From Pararhizobium sp. YC-54 (GTDB lineage: Bacteria > Pseudomonadota > Alphaproteobacteria > Rhizobiales > Rhizobiaceae), in contig NZ_JAOYTH010000008.1 in assembly GCF_025847205.1 (NCBI RefSeq), positions 62,001 to 126,000 on the forward strand: a stretch of DNA of 64,000 nucleotides, read 5' to 3'. Position 1 is the first letter of the stretch. Every line of letters starts with the position of its first letter. The notes beneath the pieces were generated by a model. It saw only the letters and a program-made list of their open reading frames with translations, was not told the DNA's origin and ran no database searches. A program made the translations under genes and the position numbers. Positions 27,186-35,516 of this stretch are shown here, one piece after another.

Positions 27186-27695
27186 ATGAAACTCGACGCC
27201 ATCGACCTGCGTATCCTCGAAGCCGTCCAGCGCGACGGCCGCATCACCAAGGTGGCGCTGGCAGAAGAGGTCGGCCTGTCGCCCACCCCCTGCTGGATGC
27301 GCCTGAGAAAGCTCGAAAAGGCCGGAATCGTTTCGGGTTACCACGCCCGCATCGCCGTGCGCCGCGTGGCGCCGGTTGCAAGCGTCATGATGGAGGTGAC
27401 GCTCGGCAATCACCGGCAAGCGGATTTCGATCGCTTCGAGCGGGCGATCGCCGGGATTCCGGAGATCGTCGCCTGCTGGTCGGTCGGCGGCGGCGTCGAT
27501 TACATCCTGAAGATCATCGCAGCCGACATCGACGCCTATCAGCGGCTGGTCGACGGGCTGCTCGACCGGGAAATCGGCATTGCCCGCTATTTCACCTACA
27601 TCGTCACCAAGACGGTGAAGGAGGAGACTGCGCTGCCGCTTTCGATGCTGTTGTCGGACCCCGGGACGCCGGCGAGCGAGAGCCGCGGACGATAA
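27186..27695 (+). CDS. asnC/doeX: Lrp/AsnC-family regulator of the ectoine cluster
   Basis: 169 residues: an N-terminal helix-turn-helix (KLDAIDLRILEAVQRDGRIT, EEVGLSPTPCWMRLRKLEKA) and a C-terminal RAM-type ligand domain (IPEIVACWSVGGGVDYILKI). ATG 27186 is the natural Lrp start; ORF extension to 27108 lacks homology. In ectoine clusters an asnC/doeX gene always accompanies ssd and atf, and DoeX of Halomonas binds the doeA promoter region. Here it is the first + strand gene, divergent from enuR. Confidence 0.88.
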   Translation: MKLDAIDLRILEAVQRDGRITKVALAEEVGLSPTPCWMRLRKLEKAGIVSGYHARIAVRRVAPVASVMMEVTLGNHRQADFDRFERAIAGIPEIVACWSVGGGVDYILKIIAADIDAYQRLVDGLLDREIGIARYFTYIVTKTVKEETALPLSMLLSDPGTPASESRGR

Positions 27696-27829
27696 ATGAG
27701 GCTCTAGACGATTCCTCTATCGCAACCCGAGCATTTGGACCAATCCTCTCTCATCGCCCTGCCCAACAGACCATCCATCGCTGCGAAGCTGTCAGACTCC
27801 GCCTCAATCAGATCATGAGGAGCCCGCAG

Positions 27830-29326
27830 ATGAACGCCGTATTCGCCCGCCCCGCCTGTCACGAAGCCCTGGAGCGATTGAACGACAAGCATCTCCTGAA
27901 ATCGCTTGCCTATGTCGGCGGCCGCTGGATCGCCAATAGTGCAAACCGGACTTTCGCGGTGAAGGATCCCGCCTCGTCCGTGCCGCTCGCCTGGATCGCA
28001 GCGCTCGATGCGGATGAAACCAGCCATGCCGTCAACGCAGCCGCAGCCGCCTTCCCAAAATGGCGCGCCCTGTTGCCGCAGGAACGCGCCAAAATCCTGC
28101 GCAGATGGTACGATCTGATGCTCGCTGCCAAGGACGACCTGGCTCTGATCATGACGCTGGAACAGGGAAAACCGCTGGCGGAATCCTGCGGCGAGATAGA
28201 CTACGCCGCCTCGTTCATCGAGTGGTATGCCGAAGAAGGCAAGCGGCTCAACGCCGAGAGCGTCACCAGCCATCTCAAGGATGCAGAGATGATCGTCCGC
28301 CGCGAGGCACTGGGCGTCGTCGGCATCGTCACGCCCTGGAATTTCCCCTCCGCGATGGTCACACGCAAGGCTGCTGCTGCCCTTGCCGCCGGCTGCACGG
28401 TCGTCGCCCATCCCTCCTCCGAGACGCCGCTATCGGCACTGGCGCTTGCTGAACTCGGCGAGCGGGCCGGCATTCCGGCTGGCGTATTCAATGTCGTCAC
28501 CGGCGACGCGGCCACGATCGTTGGCCGGATATGCGAGGACACCCGCGTCCGCGCCATCAGCTTCACCGGCTCGACTGAAGTCGGCAAACATATTGCCGGG
28601 CAGTGCGCCTCGACCATGAAACGGCTGGTGATGGAACTCGGCGGCCACGCCCCGCTGATCGTGTTCGACGACGCCGACATCGGCAAGGCAGTCGATATTG
28701 CCGTCAATGCCAAGTTTGCGACATCGGGGCAGGATTGCCTCGCCGCCAACCGCATCTTCGTGCAGCGGCCCATCCTTGAGGCGTTCAATACCGCTTTCAA
28801 GGCCCGCATCGAAGCCCTGGAAGTCGGCACGGGTCTTGAGGTGGGCGTCGAAATCGGCCCGCTGATGCATGAACGCGCCGTCGAAAAGGCCGCGGAACAT
28901 GTGGCGGACGCTGTAAAACGCGGTGCGAAATGCCTGACCGGCGGCAAACGCCACGCGGCAGGGCCGCTGTTCTATACGCCGACGCTGCTCACCGATGTAC
29001 CGGAAGACGCGTTGATCATGCACGAGGAAACCTTCGGTCCCGTCGCGGCCGTTACCGCATTCGATACCGAAGAGGAAGCCATCGCGCGCGCCAATACCAC
29101 GGAGTATGGCCTTGTCGCTTATGTGATCACGGAAAATGGTGCACGCCAGATGCGGCTCGGCCGCGCCCTTGAATACGGCATGGTGGCGATCAACCGGGTG
29201 AAGATCACCGGCGGCCCCATTCCATTCGGCGGCTGGAAGCAGTCCGGCATCGGCCGCGAGGGCTCTCGCCATGGCCTCGAGGCGTTCACCGAACTCAAAT
29301 ATCTCTGCATCGACACGGCCGCCTGA
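27830..29326 (+). CDS. ssd/doeC: Aspartate-semialdehyde-type aldehyde dehydrogenase (ectoine pathway)
   Basis: NAD(P)-dependent aldehyde dehydrogenase of the succinate-semialdehyde group, 498 residues. Rossmann region: VTPWNFPSAMVTRKAAAALA and FTGSTEVGKHIA; catalytic Glu in VMELGGHAPLIVF; catalytic Cys in FATSGQDCLAANRIFVQ. In the ectoine pathway it oxidises L-aspartate-semialdehyde to L-aspartate, the final step. ATG 27830 has GAGGAG seven bases before, whereas ATG 27815 has no site. It is followed 36 bases later by the transaminase gene. Confidence 0.9.
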   Translation: MNAVFARPACHEALERLNDKHLLKSLAYVGGRWIANSANRTFAVKDPASSVPLAWIAALDADETSHAVNAAAAAFPKWRALLPQERAKILRRWYDLMLAAKDDLALIMTLEQGKPLAESCGEIDYAASFIEWYAEEGKRLNAESVTSHLKDAEMIVRREALGVVGIVTPWNFPSAMVTRKAAAALAAGCTVVAHPSSETPLSALALAELGERAGIPAGVFNVVTGDAATIVGRICEDTRVRAISFTGSTEVGKHIAGQCASTMKRLVMELGGHAPLIVFDDADIGKAVDIAVNAKFATSGQDCLAANRIFVQRPILEAFNTAFKARIEALEVGTGLEVGVEIGPLMHERAVEKAAEHVADAVKRGAKCLTGGKRHAAGPLFYTPTLLTDVPEDALIMHEETFGPVAAVTAFDTEEEAIARANTTEYGLVAYVITENGARQMRLGRALEYGMVAINRVKITGGPIPFGGWKQSGIGREGSRHGLEAFTELKYLCIDTAA

Positions 29327-29362
29327 CGCGCGCCGACAACACAGGAATAAGGGAATCGAATT

Positions 29363-30739
29363 ATGTCCGAACACAGCAACGAAATGACCGCCTGGGACCG
29401 CGATCACTTTTTTCACCCATCCACCCATATGGGCATGCACGCCCGCGGAGAAACCCCGACCCGGATCATCGGTAGCGGTGAAGGCGTCTACATCACCGAC
29501 ACGGCCGGGCGTAGCAGCCTCGATGCCTTTGCCGGGCTCTACTGCGTCAATGTGGGTTATGGCCGTCAGAAGATTTCCGATGCAATCGCCGAGCAGGCAA
29601 GGAACCTTGCCTATTACCACGCCTATGTCGGCCACGGCACGGAAGCCTCGATCACGCTCTCGAAGATGATCATCGACCGCGCACCGGCCGGCATGTCCCG
29701 TGTTTACTTCGGCCTGTCCGGTTCGGACGCCAACGAGACCAACATCAAGCTGATCTGGTACTACAACAACATTCTCGGGCGTCCCGAAAAGAAGAAGATC
29801 ATTTCGCGCTGGCGCGGCTATCACGGTTCGGGCGTGATGACAGGCTCGCTCACCGGCCTCGAACTCTTCCACAATCTGTTCGACCTGCCGCGCGCGCCGG
29901 TTTTGCATACCGAAGCGCCCTATTATTTCCGCCGCGCGGATCGCTCGATGAGCGAAGAGCAGTTCTCACAGCACTGCGCCGACAAGCTGGAGGAAATGAT
30001 CCTGGCGGAAGGCGCAGACACCATCGCGGCCTTCATCGGCGAGCCGATCCTCGGCACCGGCGGCATCGTCCCGCCGCCGGCCGGATACTGGCAGAAGATA
30101 CAGGCCGTGCTCGAAAAATACGACATCCTGCTGGTCGCCGACGAGGTCGTCACCGGCTTCGGACGTCTTGGCTCCATGTTCGGCTCCAGCCACTATGGCA
30201 TCAAGCCTGACCTGATCACCATCGCCAAGGGCCTGACCTCCGCCTACGCGCCGCTCTCCGGCTCGATCGTCTCTGACAAAATGTGGCAGGTGCTCGTACA
30301 GGGCTCCGACAAGGTGGGCGCCATCGGCCATGGTTGGACCTATTCCGCCCACCCCATCTGCGCGGCCGCGGGCGTCGCCAATCTTGAACTGGTCGATGAA
30401 CTCGGTCTCGTCGAAAATGCAGGATCGACGGGGGCCTACTTCCGCGCCGAACTTGCCAAGGCCGTCGCCGGTCACAGGCACGTCGGCGACGTGCGCGGCG
30501 ATGGCCTGATGGCAGCAGTCGAATTCGTCGAGGACAAGGACGACCGCAAATTCTTCGATGCTTCGAAGAAGATCGGCCCGCAGGTCTCCGCCGCCCTTCT
30601 CGAACGCGGGGTGATCGGCCGCGCCATGCCGCAAGGCGATATCCTCGGCTTCGCGCCGCCGCTTTGCCTGACCCGGGAGGAAGCTGACATCGTCGTCAAG
30701 GCAGCAGCAGGGGCAATCGAATCCATACTCGGCCGCTGA
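29363..30739 (+). CDS. atf/doeD: Class III aminotransferase, diaminobutyrate transaminase of the ectoine pathway
   Basis: PLP-dependent class III aminotransferase, 458 residues. Motifs: FGLSGSDANETNIKLIWYYN, the substrate region AFIGEPILGTGGIVPPPAGY, DEVVTGFGRLGSMFG and the PLP-lysine segment TIAKGLTSAYAPLSG. In context it converts L-2,4-diaminobutyrate to L-aspartate-semialdehyde, the substrate of the dehydrogenase encoded immediately upstream. It has a ribosome site AAGGGAAT before the ATG. Substrate specificity is inferred from the cluster. Confidence 0.9.
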   Translation: MSEHSNEMTAWDRDHFFHPSTHMGMHARGETPTRIIGSGEGVYITDTAGRSSLDAFAGLYCVNVGYGRQKISDAIAEQARNLAYYHAYVGHGTEASITLSKMIIDRAPAGMSRVYFGLSGSDANETNIKLIWYYNNILGRPEKKKIISRWRGYHGSGVMTGSLTGLELFHNLFDLPRAPVLHTEAPYYFRRADRSMSEEQFSQHCADKLEEMILAEGADTIAAFIGEPILGTGGIVPPPAGYWQKIQAVLEKYDILLVADEVVTGFGRLGSMFGSSHYGIKPDLITIAKGLTSAYAPLSGSIVSDKMWQVLVQGSDKVGAIGHGWTYSAHPICAAAGVANLELVDELGLVENAGSTGAYFRAELAKAVAGHRHVGDVRGDGLMAAVEFVEDKDDRKFFDASKKIGPQVSAALLERGVIGRAMPQGDILGFAPPLCLTREEADIVVKAAAGAIESILGR

Positions 30740-30752
30740 GGGGAGAGAACCG

Positions 30753-31823
30753 ATGACCACCATCCCGAAAACGATGGCCGCCGTTCGCCTCATGGGCCAC
30801 GGCGGCCTGGAAAAGCTGATCTACAGCCGCGATGTCGAGGTTCCCTCGGTGGCGCCGGGCGAGGTTCTGCTCAAGGTCAGCGCCTGCGGCATGAACAATA
30901 CCGATGTCTGGGTCCGCGAAGGCGCCTATGGGACCGAGGACGACCCGACGGCTGTCTCGACCTGGCGCCGGCAGGGCAATACGCTGACATTCCCCCGCGT
31001 TCAGGGCACCGACACCATCGGCTACATCGTCGCTGTCGGACAGGGCATTGACAAAGCCCGGATCGGCGAGCGGATCATGGTCGATTTCTCGATCTACAAT
31101 CGCGACGACGACAGCCTCGCCGACATCGATTATATGGGCCACGGCCGCGATGGCGGCTATGCCGAATACATGGCGCTTCCGGCTGAAAATGCCCATGTCG
31201 TTGCCACCGACATGACCGACATCGAGCTCGCCACCTTCTGCTGCGCCTACCTAACAGGCGAACGCATGCTGGAGCGGGCACGGCTTGCGGCCGGCGAGAC
31301 CGTCCTGGTCACCGGCGCCTCCGGCGGGGTCGGCTCGGGCATCATCCAGCTCGCGCGCGCGCGCGGCGCCATTCCGATCGCCGTGACCGCACCCGGCAAG
31401 GAACAGGCGATGCTGGATATCGGCGCAGAAGCCGTGGCGACGCGGGGCGATGGCGATCTCGTCGAAGCGGTATACAAGGCCGCGAGTGGACGGCCGATCG
31501 ACGTCGTTGCCGATCTCGTCGGCGGGGCAATGTTCAACGATCTTCTGAAAATTCTACGCCCGGAAGGCCGCTATACGACGGCAGGAGCGATCGCCGGCCC
31601 CGTCGTCCAGCTCGATCTTCGAACCATGTATCTGAAGCAGCTCGAACTGCATGGATCGAGCCAGGGAAGCCGCGCAGATTTCCGTCGGCTGGTGCGCTAT
31701 ATCGAGGAAAGGAAAATCCGCCCACTCGTCGGCGGCGTCTATCCGCTATCGGAGTTCCACCGCGCCCAGGCGGATTTCATGCAGAAAGGTTTCGTCGGCA
31801 AACTGGTCATAGTTCCTGATTGA
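30753..31823 (+). CDS. MDR-family zinc-type alcohol dehydrogenase/quinone oxidoreductase
   Basis: 356-residue medium-chain dehydrogenase. The N-terminal GroES-like part has LKVSACGMNNTDVWVREG and PRVQGTDTIGYIVAVGQG; the nucleotide-binding loop is VLVTGASGGVGSGIIQLARA. Catalytic zinc ligands are not all present, so it may be a zinc-independent quinone-oxidoreductase-like member. It starts 13 bases after atf with GAGGGGAGAG, so it is probably co-transcribed. No such gene is needed for the standard ectoine pathway. It could handle a side product or simply be a passenger. Confidence 0.85.
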   Translation: MTTIPKTMAAVRLMGHGGLEKLIYSRDVEVPSVAPGEVLLKVSACGMNNTDVWVREGAYGTEDDPTAVSTWRRQGNTLTFPRVQGTDTIGYIVAVGQGIDKARIGERIMVDFSIYNRDDDSLADIDYMGHGRDGGYAEYMALPAENAHVVATDMTDIELATFCCAYLTGERMLERARLAAGETVLVTGASGGVGSGIIQLARARGAIPIAVTAPGKEQAMLDIGAEAVATRGDGDLVEAVYKAASGRPIDVVADLVGGAMFNDLLKILRPEGRYTTAGAIAGPVVQLDLRTMYLKQLELHGSSQGSRADFRRLVRYIEERKIRPLVGGVYPLSEFHRAQADFMQKGFVGKLVIVPD

Positions 31824-31955
31824 ATTGCTGGTGACTTTTGTTCGTCCATTGTCGTCAGCGTCGATCCACCGAGACATAGGCGAAGCTACAGCGGGGAACA
31901 AACCATCGCGAACGGCCGTTTTAGCAGATCGTCATGTCAAACGGAGGATGACCCG

Positions 31956-32138
31956 ATGGGAGTCGAACAAGCCCCCACCAAAAAAGGCAGGGATGCCGCG
32001 GAAGGACTGCGGAAAAGCACTGCCAAGGAAGAAAAGAAGATCGAGGCTCAAAAGGGGTCGGATCTCGCCAAAGGTCCGGAGCGTTTTGAAGAGCGCTCAA
32101 AAAGTTCTGATGGCAAGAGCGCCGGGGCAAAGCAGTGA
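31956..32138 (+). CDS. Small lysine-rich hydrophilic protein
   Basis: 60 residues, very rich in Lys, Glu, Ala and Ser, with no hydrophobic helix and no cysteine. A strong ribosome site (GGAGG at 31941-31945, about ten bases before the ATG) supports translation. Composition suggests a disordered, stress-type protein, but I do not recognise a family. It follows the MDR gene by 132 bases. Confidence 0.5.
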   Translation: MGVEQAPTKKGRDAAEGLRKSTAKEEKKIEAQKGSDLAKGPERFEERSKSSDGKSAGAKQ

Positions 32139-32539
32139 ATAGCCCCGGGCGTCTACGAAACTCTGGGCTGTTCACTAGCAAGGCTCGGCCGCCTGTTTTA
32201 ATGGCTCGCAGATAGATCGTGCGCATATGAGTTCTAGCCGTTTCGTAGGTGATTGCTCATCTCTCCGCAGTTTAGCGCCAAAACCTTCCGCGATGAGCAG
32301 CGCAATTCCGGCCGGGCTGTTTAAGGGGGCGGTTCCGGTTGGGGGCGACATGAACCTCTAAGGATTGAGAATTCGTTGGCTAGCCAGCGAGGCTTATGTG
32401 CGGAAGGCCTCGATTGGAGGTAGGATTCCGTATCGATGTTCGCCCCACAAACCACGATGCCAATGCGCTTGCCGGCTATCCTCTGACGCAATGGGTCGGC
32501 GGCCCCGGCAAGAGCTGGGCGGTTTTCGCCCCGCAGCGT
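32139..32539. other. Intergenic gap between ectoine cluster and Mo/UbiD cluster
   Basis: No supported gene. It contains a small palindrome (TGGCTAGCCA around 32377-32386) in a sequence unlike the flanking operons. It lies between a + strand operon end and a - strand operon end, so it should contain the terminators of both. No transposase fragment was recognised. Confidence 0.4.
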
Positions 32540-33493
32540 TCAGCGCTGCAAGGCGGGCTCTTCTGTCCCACGAAGGCGCATCTGCGCGACCTCCGCGACG
32601 ACCGAAAGCGCCAGCGAACCGGCGTCCCGCGCCTTGTCGAACAGGCCAATCGGCGCCTTGATGCGGGCAATATCGGCCTCACCGTGACCACGCCGACTGA
32701 GCGCCTCGCAGCGCTTCGCATGGGTGCGGCGGCTGCCGAGGGCGCCGATATAGAAAGCGGACGAGGCGAGCGCGGCATCAAAGAGCGGCAATTCGCGGTC
32801 AATATCGTGGAAGAGCAGCGCGACGGCGGTGTCGGCATCGAGCTGGTCGGGCGATGGTGTCTGGCCACGCTCGATGACAACGACCTCATAACCGGAGGCG
32901 ATCGCGACACGCGCCACCGCACCGGCTTCCATGGGCGTACCGGCAAGCAGCAGGCGCGGCTTTGGGCGGTAGGCGCGCACGAACGAGTCGCCCTCCCAGC
33001 CACTGGCGCCCTCGCCGGGCGCGAAGGAAAGGACCTGCGTGCCGGGATGGTAGCGGAGGCGCACTGGAGCACGGCGTGCGAGAGCCGTCAGCGCGCGGCG
33101 AAGCACGAGGGCATCGCGCAGAACGTGGATGGCGAGCGTGATGCCTCCACCGCAGGGCAGCACGATGTCGAAAAAGGGTGAGCCTTCGCCGAGGCGGAGA
33201 TTGCGGTCCATGCCCTTCTCAAGGGCGATCACCGCTTCGGCGGCGACGGCTGCCTCGGTGCAGCCGCCGGAGACGAAGCCGCAATAGAGGCCGTCGCCGC
33301 GTACTGCCATCTGCGCGCCGATTGCGCGGGCCGCGCCGCCGCGGATTTCCACGAGCGTAACGAGGGCGGCGGCGTGGCCTTCTTCCAGCACATCGGCGGC
33401 GAAGGCGAGAATGTCGGTCGCATCGTCCGAGAGGAAGGCGGCGCGGGGCGCGGGCGCGAGTGTTTCCGGGTCGGGCGCGATGCGGGCGGTCAT
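32540..33493 (-). CDS. xdhC: XdhC/CoxI-family molybdenum cofactor chaperone
   Basis: 317 residues. The N-terminal XdhC domain shows GGAARAIGAQMAVRGDGLY and SGGCTEAAVAAEAVIALEKG; the C-terminal Rossmann domain has PRLLLAGTPMEAGAVARVAI and the family motif IGALGSRRTHAKRCEAL. XdhC proteins bind and sulfurate molybdenum cofactor for insertion into xanthine-dehydrogenase-family enzymes, matching the molybdoenzyme at 38943-42588. ATG 33493 has AAGGAGGGG upstream; the longer frame to 33613 overlaps ubiX. It is last in the - strand unit. Confidence 0.9.
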   Translation of the reverse strand: MTARIAPDPETLAPAPRAAFLSDDATDILAFAADVLEEGHAAALVTLVEIRGGAARAIGAQMAVRGDGLYCGFVSGGCTEAAVAAEAVIALEKGMDRNLRLGEGSPFFDIVLPCGGGITLAIHVLRDALVLRRALTALARRAPVRLRYHPGTQVLSFAPGEGASGWEGDSFVRAYRPKPRLLLAGTPMEAGAVARVAIASGYEVVVIERGQTPSPDQLDADTAVALLFHDIDRELPLFDAALASSAFYIGALGSRRTHAKRCEALSRRGHGEADIARIKAPIGLFDKARDAGSLALSVVAEVAQMRLRGTEEPALQR

Positions 33494-33494
33494 G

Positions 33495-34079
33495 TCATTC
33501 CCCTCCTTGCGTTCCCTGCCAGCGGTGCACGATGCCGGGATCGAGGTCGAAAAGATCGAGCACGCGGCCAACCGTGTGGTCGACCATCTCCTCCAGGCTC
33601 TGCGGCTTGGCATAGAAGGCCGGCACGGGCGGATAGATGATGCCGCCCATTTCAGTGACCTGCGCCATGTTTCGGATATGGCCGAGATGCAGCGGCGTCT
33701 CTCGCAGCATCAGCACAAGCCGGCGACGCTCCTTCAGCACCACGTCGGCGGCGCGGGAAAGCAGGTTGTCCGTCGTACCCGTGGCGATCTCGGCCATGGT
33801 TTTCACCGAACAGGGGGCGACGATCATGCCGAGCGTCTTGTAGGAGCCCGAGGAACAGACCGCGCCGATATCCTTGTTGGAATGCGTTGTCGTCGCCAGC
33901 GCTTCCAGGTCCTGTTTCGTAAAATCCGCCTCGGCCGCGAGCGTGATGCAGGCAGCGCGCGACATGATCAGGTGCGTCTCGATCTCGAGGTCGCGCAGCA
34001 CTTCGAGGATGCGCTTGCCGTAGACCACGCCGGAAGCGCCCGAAATGCCGACGATCATGCGTCTTGGCCGCGTCGTCAT
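33495..34079 (-). CDS. ubiX: UbiX/Pad1-family flavin prenyltransferase
   Basis: 194 residues, the normal UbiX length. FMN-binding motif GISGASGVVYGKRILEVL at the N-terminus, then MIVAPCSVKTMAEIATGTTD and LVLMLRETPLHLGHIRNMAQ with the conserved prenyl-phosphate site. It makes prenylated FMN, the cofactor needed by the UbiD decarboxylase encoded three bases upstream. The dedicated pair indicates a catabolic or specialised decarboxylase rather than ubiquinone synthesis. Confidence 0.93.
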   Translation of the reverse strand: MTTRPRRMIVGISGASGVVYGKRILEVLRDLEIETHLIMSRAACITLAAEADFTKQDLEALATTTHSNKDIGAVCSSGSYKTLGMIVAPCSVKTMAEIATGTTDNLLSRAADVVLKERRRLVLMLRETPLHLGHIRNMAQVTEMGGIIYPPVPAFYAKPQSLEEMVDHTVGRVLDLFDLDPGIVHRWQGTQGGE

Positions 34080-34082
34080 GAC

Positions 34083-35456
34083 CTATTCCACACTTTTGAG
34101 GAGTGCGGCGGCGCGGGTCGACGCCTCGTCGCTGATGCGGGCGCGAACGCCATGGAAATTCGGCCCGCGCGTCGCATCGAGACCCATGCGGGAGGTCGTA
34201 CCGATGCCGCTTGCCGAGGGGTCGAGTGCATTGCCAGGCAGGCCCTCGATGATGACGACGTCCTTGTGCGGTTGGAAATGGGTGGCGAGCGCCCAGAGCA
34301 CTTCGCTGTCACGGGTGATATCGACATCGGCATCCACCACGACGACGGTCTTGAGGTACTGGTCCCAGCCGAGCAGACCCAGCATCACCTGCCGCGCCTC
34401 GCCCTCGCGCGTCTGGTTCATCGCGATATAGGCGTGGAAATGGGTGCCGGAGGACGGGTAGTGCACGGCGGTGATCGAGGGGAAGCGCGCCTTCAGCTTC
34501 TCCACCACTTCCGCTTCGCGCGGCACGCGACCGAGGTTCAGGTGTTCGGCCGAATTGCCGCCCGCCACGGAAACGAGCATCGCATCACGCCGGCGCATAA
34601 CGGTTTCGACGGTGAAGAGGTTGTTGGTCGAGCGGTCGGAGGAATAGCCGGTGAACTCGCCGAACGGCCCCTCCTCCACATGCGCCTCGGCATCCAGCAC
34701 GCCTTCCAGCACGATCTCGGCATGAGCCGGAACGCGGATGCCGTATTTCGGCGTGCGCACGACCTGCAAGGGCTCGCCCATCAAGCCGCCGGCGACATCG
34801 CGCTCGTCCTCGCCGAAGGCAAGGCGGGCGGAGGCGGCGATCATGAAGAGCGGATGGCCGCCGATGACCATGGCGACCGGCATCGGCTCACCCTTCTCCT
34901 TCGCCATGTTCATCAGGCGCCAGAGATGGCCGCGCGAATGCAGCGAGGTGGCGAGCGAATTCTTCGAGTGGATCATCGCGCGGTGATAACTGAGATTGCC
35001 GGCGCCGGTTTCCGGGTGCTCGCCGATGATGATGCCGCTGGTGATGTATTTCGCGCGGTCGGTGTCGAAGTGCTTCAGCATCGGCAGCGCGTGCAGATCG
35101 ACCGCGTCGCCGGAAATGATTTCTTCCGTGATCGGGCCGCGTTCCAGAAGTTCCGGTGTGTACGGATGGTTGGAGCGGGCTTGGTAGGCCTCGTGCAGCT
35201 TGTCGGCGGTGGAGCCGAGAAGGCGGGCGATGCGATCGCGCGAGGCAAAGATGTTGCAGACGACTTCAGCGCCGATGCCGCCGACATTCTTGAGATGCAG
35301 CATCGGATGCTGGCCCTTGTCGGCAAGGTTCCAGATCAGCGCCGTCGCGTCCTGATCGTCCGAGACCGGCCGGTCGATGGTGATAACGTCCTCGGGATGC
35401 TCCGCCCGGTAGTCGGCCAGGAAGCGGCGGACGTCTTGCTTGTGGTACTGGGTCAT
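34083..35456 (-). CDS. UbiD-family prenyl-FMN-dependent decarboxylase
   Basis: 457 residues. Catalytic features include GAGNLSYHRAMIHS (prFMN-contacting Arg), SLHSRGHLWRLMNMA and EEGPFGEFTGYSSD with the Glu-Glu catalytic pair, the pattern of active UbiD enzymes. The family (de)carboxylates aromatic, heteroaromatic or acrylic acids reversibly. Sequence alone does not identify the substrate; neighbours (molybdenum hydroxylase, nucleobase permease, deaminase) suggest a heteroaromatic carboxylate. It is translated with ubiX and follows the ACMSD-type gene after a GC-rich hairpin. Confidence 0.92.
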   Translation of the reverse strand: MTQYHKQDVRRFLADYRAEHPEDVITIDRPVSDDQDATALIWNLADKGQHPMLHLKNVGGIGAEVVCNIFASRDRIARLLGSTADKLHEAYQARSNHPYTPELLERGPITEEIISGDAVDLHALPMLKHFDTDRAKYITSGIIIGEHPETGAGNLSYHRAMIHSKNSLATSLHSRGHLWRLMNMAKEKGEPMPVAMVIGGHPLFMIAASARLAFGEDERDVAGGLMGEPLQVVRTPKYGIRVPAHAEIVLEGVLDAEAHVEEGPFGEFTGYSSDRSTNNLFTVETVMRRRDAMLVSVAGGNSAEHLNLGRVPREAEVVEKLKARFPSITAVHYPSSGTHFHAYIAMNQTREGEARQVMLGLLGWDQYLKTVVVVDADVDITRDSEVLWALATHFQPHKDVVIIEGLPGNALDPSASGIGTTSRMGLDATRGPNFHGVRARISDEASTRAAALLKSVE

Positions 35457-35484
35457 ATCTCGGCCTCGGTGCTGCAGGTGGGTA

Positions 35485-35506
35485 GCGGCGCCCTGAAGGG
35501 CGCCGC
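35485..35506 (-). other. GC-rich intercistronic hairpin
   Basis: GCGGCGCCCT at 35485-35494 and AGGGCGCCGC at 35497-35506 are exact complements, giving a strong stem-loop between the amidohydrolase and ubiD genes. There is no U-run on the transcribed strand. It is likely a processing or stability element that balances the two halves of the message. Confidence 0.55.
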
Positions 35507-35516
35507 CGTGTTCAAA

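Noticed and set aside
32377..32386. Possible insertion-sequence end or attachment site (TGGCTAGCCA)
   Set aside because: No matching inverted partner, target duplication, transposase or integrase remnant was seen nearby.
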